Assembly: GCF_033118175.1 (NCBI RefSeq)
Contig: NC_083691.1
Location: 59,424,001 to 59,488,000, forward strand
Direction: 5' to 3'
DNA length: 64,000 bases
Origin: Dama dama
Lineage: Eukaryota > Chordata > Mammalia > Artiodactyla > Cervidae
The notes under the pieces are model-generated. The model did no database searches. It saw only the letters and a program-made list of their open reading frames with translations, and had not been told where the DNA came from. This document shows, piece after piece, positions 55,343 through 64,000 of the stretch. The position numbers were made by a program, and so were the translations under genes. The first letter of the stretch is position 1; each line of letters opens with the position of its first letter.

Positions 55343-56580
55343 CTATTTTTTTTAAATAATGTTTTTTGGTCCACAAATAGCAAAAAAAGAAGAAAGAAAG
55401 AAAGACAAAATCACTAAGACAATGAGCTCAGTGTGTCTGTTAGTGTCTATGTCTGGCCCCTGATACCAGAGTCAGGTTTAACTTGGTTTCTCTGGGATGG
55501 AAAACAGGATTGCAGAAAATACTGCCAGCACCACTGAAAAGATCAGCTTCGAAATTCCCGGCTGCTCGGAGTCACTGACCATCCATGTTTCACGGAAGAG
55601 CTTTCAGGAAAACTGTGCTCCAGGCTCCACTCTGACTCTTTCCAGATACGAAAAATCACACGAAAGCTTCAGTCATTTCACAGCATGGTGACAGCAGCCA
55701 CCCTATCCTAAATGTTCCATCTGTGCTTAGTGATGCAGAGAATCACTTAGCTCTGCATGCCTGTTTCATCGACACCGAGCAAGGTCAGGATGCACGAAAC
55801 CCTTCTCGGTCACAGGGCAGATAATGTGACTCCCTCTATCAAGGAAAGACGATACTCCATGCAGTCAATTAAGCTGCAGTTCTGAGCAAAGCATATGACA
55901 GGTGGCAGGGCTGGGAAAAGCTGGAGAGAAACAGTTCAGACCATCATTAAGAGGCTCAGCCACGTGCATAGGTGCACCTGATGAAACCAGTTGGTCTCTC
56001 TAGCAACTTCCTTCCATTTGCGTGATTCACACCTTTCATATTTTCACACCTGAAGTAGCATTGAAAATGTATCAACTCCATCAGCAAGGAGTCGGTGAGG
56101 GCTCTGTGACCAGCACTCAGATACTTTCAGCTCTGCCAATTCTCAGTGAAGGTTTGGCATGATGTCAATGAGGGTGTTTGCTTGTTACTTTTGAGAAACT
56201 CAAGATTCTAGAGAAAATTTGATGAGGATTCTTCAGTTTTCACGAATGTCTAGCCCAAGGCAGTCAAAGTAAGTAACATAGACAATCTGGAGACTTCTTA
56301 AGTCAGAATGTAATATTGGAAAATCAAAATAAAAGTGTTTAAAATTTTTGTAACTTTAGATTTACTTGTGGAGGTTTGTAAAGTTGTGATGACAGGAAAT
56401 TTGTTGCAGTAATTAAGAACCTGAGTTTTAGAATGAAATTGCTTTGCTTTGAAATTCTTCTCCACCCTAGCTATGTAGTTTATTAACCCTCCAAGGCCTC
56501 AGTTTCCTATTCTCTAAAATGAAGATAAAAGTAATATAGAATAGTAACTTTTCACAGCCATGCTGTGATTACATATATGG
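55343..56580. other. Unassigned sequence
   Basis: A short (GAAA)n run is at 55388-55409. Otherwise no repeat or gene is recognised. Confidence 0.4.

Positions 56581-56634
<54 letters not shown>
56581..56634 (+). repeat. (AT)n dinucleotide microsatellite
   Basis: An almost perfect run of at least 24 AT units, ending in atacatacag. Confidence 0.95.
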
Positions 56635-56637
<3 letters not shown>

Positions 56638-56714
56638 CAGTACATAGTTATACTAGCCAGCACTTAGGGCTCAAGTGGTGGCCATTATTATTTTGAATTA
56701 AGGATTTGAGAGTT

Positions 56715-58490
56715 GATCTCAAAATACAAGGAGAGATAAGAAAGCCTTCCTAAGTGGTCAGTGCAAAGAAACAGAGGAAAACAATAGAATGGGAAAGACT
56801 AGAGATCTCTTGAAGAAAATTAGAGATACCAAGGGAACATTTCATGCAAAAATGGGCACAATAAAGGACAGAAATGGTAAGGACTTAACAGAACATGGAC
56901 CTAACAGAAGCAGAAGATATTAAGAAGAGGTGGCAAGAATACACAGAAGAACTATACAAAAAAGATCTTAATAACCTGATAACCATGATGGTGTGATTAC
57001 TCACCTGGAGCCAGACATCCTGGAGTGCAAAGTCAAGTGGGCCTTAGGAAGCATCACTACAAACAAAGCTAGTGGAGGTGACAGAATTCCAGTTGAGCTA
57101 TTTCAAATCCTGAAAGATGATGCTGTGAAAGTGCTGCACTCAATATGCCAGCAAATTTGGAAAACTCAGCAGTGGCCACAGGACTGGAAAAGGTCAGTTT
57201 TCATTCCAATCCCAAAGGAAGGTAATGCCAAAGAATGTTCAAACTACTGCACAATTGCACTCATCTTACACACTAGCAAAGTAATGCTCAAAATTCTCCA
57301 AGCTACTCTTCAATAGTATGTGAACCAAGAACTTCCAGATGTACAAGCTGGATTTTGAAGAGGCGGAAGAACCAGAGATCAAATTACCAACATCTGTTGG
57401 ATCATACAAAAATCAAGATAATTCCAGAAAAACATCTACTTCTGCTTCGTTGACTACACTAAACTCTTTGACTGTGTGGATCACAACAAACTGTGGAAAA
57501 TTCTGAAAGAGGTGGGAATACCAGACCACCTTACCTGCCTCCAGAGAAATCTGTACACAGGTCAAGAAGCAATAGTTAGAACTGGACATGGAACAACAGA
57601 CTGGTCCCAAATTGGGAAAGGAGTATGTCAAGGCTGTATATTGCCACCCTGCTTATTTAACTTCTATGCAGAGTACATCATGCGACATGCTGGATTAGAT
57701 GAAACACAAGTTGGAATCAAGATTGCCAGGAGAAATATCAATAACTTAAGATATGCAGATGACACCACCTTTATGGCAGAAAGCCAAGAGGAGCTAAAGA
57801 GCCTCTTGATGAAAGTGAAAGAGGAGAGTAAAAAAGTTGGCTTAAAACTCAACATCCAAAAAACTAAGATCATGGCATCTGGTCCCATCACTTCATGGCA
57901 AATAGATAGGGAAACAATGGAAACATAAATTTTATTTTCTTGGGCTCCAAAATAACTGCAGATGGTGACTACAGCCATGAAATTAAAAGACACTTGCTTC
58001 TTGGAAGAAAAGTTATGACCAACCTAGACAGTATATTAAAAAGCAGAGACATTACCTTGCCAGCAAAAGTCCATCTAGTCAAAGCTATGGTTTTTTTAGT
58101 ACTCATGTATGGATGTAAGAGTTGGACCATAAAGAAAACTGAGTGCTAAAGAATTAATGCTTTTGAACAGTGGTGTTAGAGAAGACTCTTGAGAGTCCCT
58201 TGGATTGCAAGAAGATCAAACCAGTCCATCCTAAAGGAAATCAGTCCTGTATATTCACTGGAAGGACTGATGCTGAAGCTGAAGCTCCAATACTTTGGCC
58301 ACCTGTTGCTGGGAAAGACTGAGGGCAGGAGGAGAAGGGGATGACAGAGGATGAGATGGTTGGATGGTATCACCAACTCAATGGACATGAGTTTGAGCAA
58401 GCTCCGGGAGTTGGTGATGGACAGGTAAGCCTGGTGTTCTGCAGTCCATGGAACTGCAAAGAGTCAGACAGGAATGAGCGACTGAAATGA
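56715..58490 (+). mobile_element. BovB LINE, 3' 1.78 kb
   Basis: Starts in the linker after the endonuclease ('gagataagaaagccttccta') and runs to the 3' tail 'agtcagacaggaatgagcga'. The frame 56993-57316 holds NKASGGDRIP and WPQDWKRSVFIPIPKEG. The frame 57476-57928 holds CQGCILPPCLFNFYAEY and the YADD box (57752-57763). Several stops and frameshifts separate them, and a 57317 stop-bearing segment lies between. The endonuclease part is absent. It is inactive. Confidence 0.92.
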
Positions 58491-61400
58491 AGGATTTGAG
58501 AGCTAATCTGTGGTTACTATGGAAGCCAGGTAATTATGCATAAGTTCTTACAGCTGTCCATTTCTGCCCCTGTGATGTGAACCTGAGATCATAGACTCCA
58601 CAGCTGGTCTCAGTGATCCTGGATACAGACTGTATTGGAATTATCAACTTACAGGAACCTTTTAAGGTCTCCATTTGTGAAATCATCACCTTTATTGATC
58701 AGGAGACATCTTTCCCATTCCTCGAGGTTTCCATGAATCCATTTATCTCCATCCTCAATGACAGCAGACAGAGCAAAGAGCAGTGTGGCAATTTTATGCT
58801 ACACAGTGGGTGGGCACATTTTGGAAGGAGCCCCTGCATTCAGCCCTGTCTCCAGTTCACTGTGTCCATGTTTGTTCCATGGTCATTCCTACGTCCACCC
58901 ATCTACATTAACACAATGGGATGTCTCTACAAACTCAGCCTTCGGGCTCATTACTGTATTACTGTGCACAAGGTCTGATTTCCCACCAATCTGTAGATGC
59001 CCTAACTGAACAACAACACTTAACATGGCCATTTTGTTCGCTCTGTGTCAGCACCTCCCTTCTGCTCCACATGTTAACGTCAGCTCCCAGCTGGTTACAG
59101 AGGGGCTGACTCTCCTTATTTGCATTATAAAAGGAGTCTTCAATCACCTGTCTCTGGCTGGCCAAGTCCAGCAATGAGCCTTTACAGACCAATTTCCTCC
59201 CATCCCTCAGGGCTACCAGAAAGCCATAGGTAATAGGGCTGTGAGTGACTTTGAAAATGACCAGAGAATGTGAGATCGTTGCCAATATTTTCTTTCACTT
59301 TTGAGAAAACAGCCCTGCTGTCTATTTGGAAAACACAGGAGGTGAGGCGAAGCTTGAGCATTGCATAAAAGCCTATCCCTGTGATGCTCAATCACTGTTC
59401 TCAGAATACCTTTTTAAAGCCGGCCAGGGCTTTGGGGAAAGGATGGCAGAGAGAGGATTTTGTGCACAGCAGCCCTCAGCATCACTCTTTATTTTTGTCA
59501 TGCTGGGTGGAAGAGTTTCCAGATTCATTGTCTGCCATCAGTCTTTTTTGCCAAATGAAATTTCACATGGAAGGAGAGAAACATTTTTTTTTAAATCAAA
59601 AGTAAGGAGATAAAAGTGACTAAATGCTGTAAGGAGACAAAATGGTTGCTGAAACAGTCAGTGTGCAGTTTTGAAGCTGGGACCTGCCAGGGGACAGGAT
59701 ATAGGAACAGAATGCTTTTGCCGAGTATTTTAATTGAACATTTTGCAATGAGACTAAATGTCAAAAAAAAAAAAGTGAAAGCAGGAACCCCTGAAGTATC
59801 TTTTAACTCCCTGGAAAAGTGTGCCAGTTTTGAGGTTGTTAAAAGCAGTTTCCTTGTGTTACCTTTCTCTTCCATCAAAAGAGGATACAAAACAAAAATA
59901 AGAGTCAGATGACAGCCCCCGGGGTCCTGCTGAAAACACTTCGGTCTCAGAGCCCTTCACCTGCATCCCCAGCTCTTGCATGGCCAGGTCCCCTTCTCCA
60001 GAGCAGAAAGTTCTCAGGGATTCTTTGTCATCCTGTATACACAGGATGACATCCCTGTCTTTCTCCATCACTGGAGCCAAGGACTGGGATCCTGGTCTCA
60101 TAGAAACATCACCTCTGCTCTCAGGGTAGCCCACAACTTGAAGATGGCTTCCTATTTCCAATGTCAGAGTGATGAACACAGAATGTATCTAAGCCTGCAA
60201 AGGTGACTCTGGGAAATAGAAGAGCTTCACGGAAGAGAAAGAAAGAGAAGGTCCCTGGGGACATGAGGAGGGACCAGCACCTGTTTCTGACCAGCATCAT
60301 CTACCTGTAGCAGGACTACCCAGCTCTGCGGCACTGAGGTCCATGAACCCTGGGGGAGCAAAGCTTCTCACAATGTCTGTGCGTGACAGGCAAGCGCAGG
60401 GACAGCGGATGGGACCATATCACAGGCATCCATAATATTATTAATCTATAGCCACAGACATGGATTAAGAGCCTGCTACCATCTAATAGGATTCTGAGCA
60501 CAGTGAATGCCCTGATTAGAGGAGGAATCCTTTACTGAGAATGCATCGCTGGAAGGAGAAGGGAGACCAGGTCTCTGGCAGCTTGCAGAGATCTCAGAGA
60601 CAGGTCTCCATGATCCAGACATGACTCCACGTGCTATGAGCAGAGGGGAGCCATGACCCCACACCTGCCCCAGCAAGAAACGAGAGCCCACCTCCTCGGG
60701 GGCCTGGTTCCTGGAGGGACAACCCCACCCAGCACTGGCCAGTTCCACAGAGTAAACAGCTCCTCCAGGAGACAACCTGACCCCAAATTAGAGGTCACCG
60801 AGGATCCTCATTGCTCCCAGCAGTTCAGAGCTGAGGGTAGGCTTGACATGGGTTTGTTTACCTCCTTGGTGGACAGCACGTAGGTTGTCATGATGGCATA
60901 AGAGAGGCCTCCTTGTCCAGAGATGGGAGTTCCCATCTCTGAGAAGGTGGGTGATGCTGTGACTTGATGGTGGGCTACTCCTTGTTGAAGGACTTCTGGC
61001 TCAAGAGGTCAGAGCTGGGAGGCAGCTGAACAAGAAGTGAGGCTAGAAGCAGTGTTGTTCACTCGACATAGATGCCTTGTGCTAGATGTCAGCTTACTGG
61101 AGACTGCAGAGCCAGACCCCCATCCTAAAGCACCACTGGCCATTCCTGGTGTAACCAGAGCAGATGCAGGGACCCGGGCCAGAGGCCGGGAGTGTGATGG
61201 GGATGTGGGAGGCAGGAGGAAGTTTCAGTGAGGAGACAGGGAGGAGTGGGTGGCTGTGTTCTCTAACTCAGCCTAGAATTCCACATTTTTGTTGCGTGGC
61301 CTTTGGCTTCCCAAATCTGTCTTTGCATTCAGCCACCTAAAATATTCATTTCCTAACAGTTTCTTTCCAACAAGCAAACGAAAATCAAGAGGTAGGTTTT

Positions 61401-62566
61401 CTGGGCTACTTGCAGAGCCTTGCACTTGCCAGTCCTTTGTATTCTCCCATCATCCCTCCCCCACCCCCACCTACATTACAATATGCTCCATTATCCCCGA
61501 CACTGCACACCTGCCCCAGACCCCGGCCTCCAGGTTGTATGGCAAATAGAGGTGCTTTGGGCTGCAGGCTGCAGTGGTGAGTCAAGGGTCACATTCTGTG
61601 AGTCCCACAGTGTGAGTGTAGATGAGTATCAGTCTTTATGAGAGCAATTAGCCAACTACTGAGGCTGATTATAATGACAATAACTGCGTGCAAGTGTGTG
61701 TGTGTGTACCTGTGCATAGATGGGCTGAGTGCCACTCCAGTTCTGTAGTATTTATTCTAAAGAGGTCCTTAAAGTGCTCTTGGAGTGGCTCTCATTAAAA
61801 AGCATGCCTGCCTTGAGCTTTAAACCTGCAGATTAAAGTCACATATCACAAAATTCTGCAGGTCCTCGTGAGCACAGGAGTCCTGGACAGCGCTTTCTCT
61901 CCAGCCACAGTGAGGAAGCCCCCGACAGGACTGCCCTAGATGAGACTAGAATGCGGTCTGGAGGTGTGTGTGACCTTTCCCTCTGGATCTGAGAGCTCTG
62001 GGTCCTTAGATGCTCACCTGTAACCCTGTGTGTCTTCTGTGCTTCCTCCAGGAAAGCTTCCCTCAGGAGAGGGAACCTCATTCCGTGTCAGGTACCCAAG
62101 GCTATTCTGATGCTAGTACAGCCTTCCAAAGGCACGATGGTTTCATCCAACAGGATGAACGTGTGATGTGATGTCACATTCCACAGCAAATGATGAGTGT
62201 CCTTTCAGAGCGTCTATCGTTTCCTGGGTGTTTTAGGGGCATCAGGAGCATCTGGTAGGTCCTTGAGTCCCCTTATTGCAGTGGACTCCTGCTCTCTCCA
62301 CCCAGCCAACAGCCACGTCCTGATATTTAGATTCTGGCCACAGAATCAAACGACTTGTTCTCTGACAGGTGGTAGACCATTCTTTGCTGATAAGCAAGTC
62401 AAATTCAGTTTCCTTTCCTGAGATCAGTAGGAAAATCGCTGCTTTATTACAGAACATCCTCAGAGAGATATTAGGGAAACAGAAATCCCCTTCTATCATT
62501 TCATAAACACATGTCAGCAATGCCATCAAATGCTTATATTTAGAATTATTTTTGCTAATACTTGGA
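58491..62566. other. Repeat-poor 4-kb island, no gene assigned
   Basis: I recognise no SINE, BovB or L1 in this stretch, in contrast to the rest of the window. Frames of up to 121 codons exist (58613-58978 plus, start MILDTDCIGIINLQEPFK; 60179-59859 minus), but none shows a known domain. It also holds a 43-base hairpin (60015-60057), an A-run at 59763-59774 and a GT-rich patch at 61692-61708. Confidence 0.4.
60015..60057 (+). other. Extended hairpin: 7-bp + 10-bp stem
   Basis: gtcatcctgt (60027-60036) pairs perfectly with acaggatgac (60041-60050) around the 4-base loop atac. An outer stem cagggat (60015-60021) pairs with atccctg (60051-60057), leaving a 5-base bulge on one side only. Confidence 0.8.
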
Positions 62567-62569
62567 AAT

Positions 62570-62771
62570 GAAAGTGAAAGTGAAAGTCACTCAGTCATAT
62601 CCCACTCTTTGTGACCCCATGGACTGTATAGTCCATGGAATTCTCTAGGCCAGAATACTGGAGTGGGTAGCCTATCCCTTCTCCAGTGGATCTTCCCAAC
62701 CCAGGAATCAAACTGGGGTCTCCTGCATCACAGGCAGATTCTTTACCAACTGAGCTATCAGGGAATCCCAA
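62570..62771 (-). mobile_element. Bov-tA SINE (antisense) with GAAAGT repeat
   Basis: A gaaagt run (62568-62588) precedes 'cactcagtcatatcccactc', followed by 'gccagaatactggagtgggt', 'cttcccaacccaggaatcaa' and 'accaactgagctatcagg'. About 20 bases are missing in the 'ggactgta' region. Confidence 0.88.
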
Positions 62772-63166
62772 TAATTGGAAATAGCCCTTTACAAAGTAGA
62801 CTGTCCAATCCGTTAAGATTGAAAATGGAAAGTGGTGGGAGTATTGTGTAAGATGCACTGTTTGTGGAGACATAACAATTGTATTAACTGGCAAAATAAG
62901 CAATTCGCCCACTTGAGAACATTCTTGTCAACAAGGTGCAAAGGATAGCATGTGATGCATTAATCCTGCAGCATTAATGTCATGTGGAACTATATGGGGC
63001 GCCTTAGATTTCACAATGAGTTGAGTCTCAAGATGACATGTGATTCTGAAACCCCACCTTATGCTACTAGCAGTATCCCTTGTCATCAAGAACAGGGTGT
63101 GAGTAAATCTCATTGTGTCTCTGTGGATGTGGTTGTTAGCAAGAAGCTGAGGCTGTGAGTCATTTG
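62772..63166. other. Unassigned sequence between two SINEs
   Basis: Nothing recognisable. Confidence 0.4.
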
Positions 63167-63376
63167 CACACGGGTGGCTCAGACGGTAAAGAATGCACAT
63201 GCAATGCAGGAGACCAGGGTTCAATCCCTGGGTCAGGAAGATCCCCTGGAGAAAGGAATTGCAAGTCACTCCAGTATTCTTGCCTGGAAAATCCCATGAA
63301 CAGAGGAGCCTGGTGGGCTACAGTCCATGGAGTTGCAAAGAGTTGAACATGACTCAGCAACTAACACTTTCACACC
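63167..63376 (+). mobile_element. Bov-tA SINE
   Basis: A full-length copy: 'gggtggctcagacggtaaag' (box A region), 'agggttcaatccctgggtca' (box B region), the body, and the tail 'gactcagcaactaacacttt'. Confidence 0.92.
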
Positions 63377-63499
63377 TTCTCTTTATATAACACTTGCTGA
63401 CTCAATAAATGTAATACACACATACTTGTACATAAATATAGATTTACACATTCCCACTGACAAGGCAACTAAATAACATATTACAGACACAAGACCTCT

Positions 63500-64000
63500 A
63501 TCTTCTCAGATGTGTATTTTGTAAATATTTTATTCCAGTTCATGACTTTCCTTTTCATTTTTTATAACTGTACATCTTGAAGAGCAAAAGTTTTAAATTT
63601 GCTGATGCCCACATTATTTTTGTATATGTTTTGAACATTTTGTGTCTTGTTTAAGAAATGTCTGTCAAAGACAAGTTTACTAAGATTCCCTCCTCTTTTC
63701 TTTCTGAACTCATGATTTTAACTCATCCATGTAGGAGCATGGTGTGTCATGAGTTACTTTTTGTAAATTGCATGAGGCAGACACTGAGATCTTTTCATCA
63801 GACTCTTCAGTTGACCCAGGAGAGCTTTATGTATATGTTACTCTCCCACATTTAATTTTCTTAGCTCCTTGGTCAGAAATCAAATGACCACATGTGTGTG
63901 GACCTATTTCTGGATGGTCTATTCTATTCCCTCGACTCATTTGTCTGCATTCCTGTCATTTTCATACTGTGTTAATTATTGTGCCTTTAAAATAAATCTT
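63500..64000 (-). mobile_element. Old mammalian L1 fragment (antisense), runs off the window
   Basis: The plus strand reads as decayed antisense ORF2 of an old L1: 'ttttgtaaatattttattcc', 'gagcaaaagttttaaatttg', 'tccttggtcagaaatcaaat' and 'ggacctatttctggatggtc'. The order agrees with the L1 ORF2 middle-to-end region. It probably continues past 64000. Confidence 0.65.

Noticed and set aside
58613..58978. 121-codon plus-strand frame as a gene
   Set aside because: No motif recognised and no clear start or splice context. Kept only as part of the island finding.

Overview
This window is nuclear DNA from a ruminant, most likely a bovid (cattle, sheep, goat or a relative). The evidence is repeat content. 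It holds seven BovB (RTE-type) LINE copies, about twenty Bov-tA/Bov-A SINEs (tRNA-Glu-derived head joined to a BovB-like tail), one older cetartiodactyl CHR-type SINE, and young L1 elements with a long GC-rich 5' UTR. I found no host protein-coding exon, tRNA or rRNA that I could defend. Nearly every long open frame lies inside a transposable element. It reads as an intergenic or deep intronic region.

Layout. 1-6.3 kb: ancient repeats, an old antisense L1, one SINE, a 12-bp minisatellite, a BovB tail and a 5'-truncated young L1 tail. 6.3-9.7 kb: a nearly full-length but mutated BovB with endonuclease and reverse transcriptase remnants. 9.7-14.4 kb: mostly unassigned single-copy-looking sequence with one SINE. 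14.4-15.6 kb: what looks like the 3' end of a retrocopied mRNA on the minus strand, carrying a BovB insertion. 15.6-32.2 kb: the centrepiece, two almost identical full-length (~7.5 kb) L1 elements in tail-to-tail orientation. L1-A is on the plus strand (15587-23079), L1-B on the minus strand (24706-32163), with a 1.6-kb spacer of older repeats. 32-58.5 kb: unassigned sequence interrupted by SINEs, three long BovB fragments, old L1 pieces, a solo ERV LTR, a DNA-transposon remnant and a young L1 tail. 58.5-62.6 kb: a repeat-poor island. 62.6-64 kb: two SINEs and an old antisense L1.

How the parts relate. The two L1s supply the only near-complete coding capacity. L1-B keeps an intact 308-residue ORF1. 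L1-A ORF1 has one nonsense codon. ORF2 is broken in both copies by an identical in-frame TGA in the endonuclease region, plus a different single-base A-run frameshift in each. The shared stop with very few other differences suggests a common defective source or gene conversion, and therefore mobilisation in trans. Bov-tA SINEs share their 3' end with BovB, which is why those two families are interleaved here. I found no novel gene system. The most interesting items are the L1 pair and its shared stop, copy-number variation of a GC-rich repeat in the L1 promoter region, a probable retro-mRNA 3' end, and two hairpin-forming sequences.
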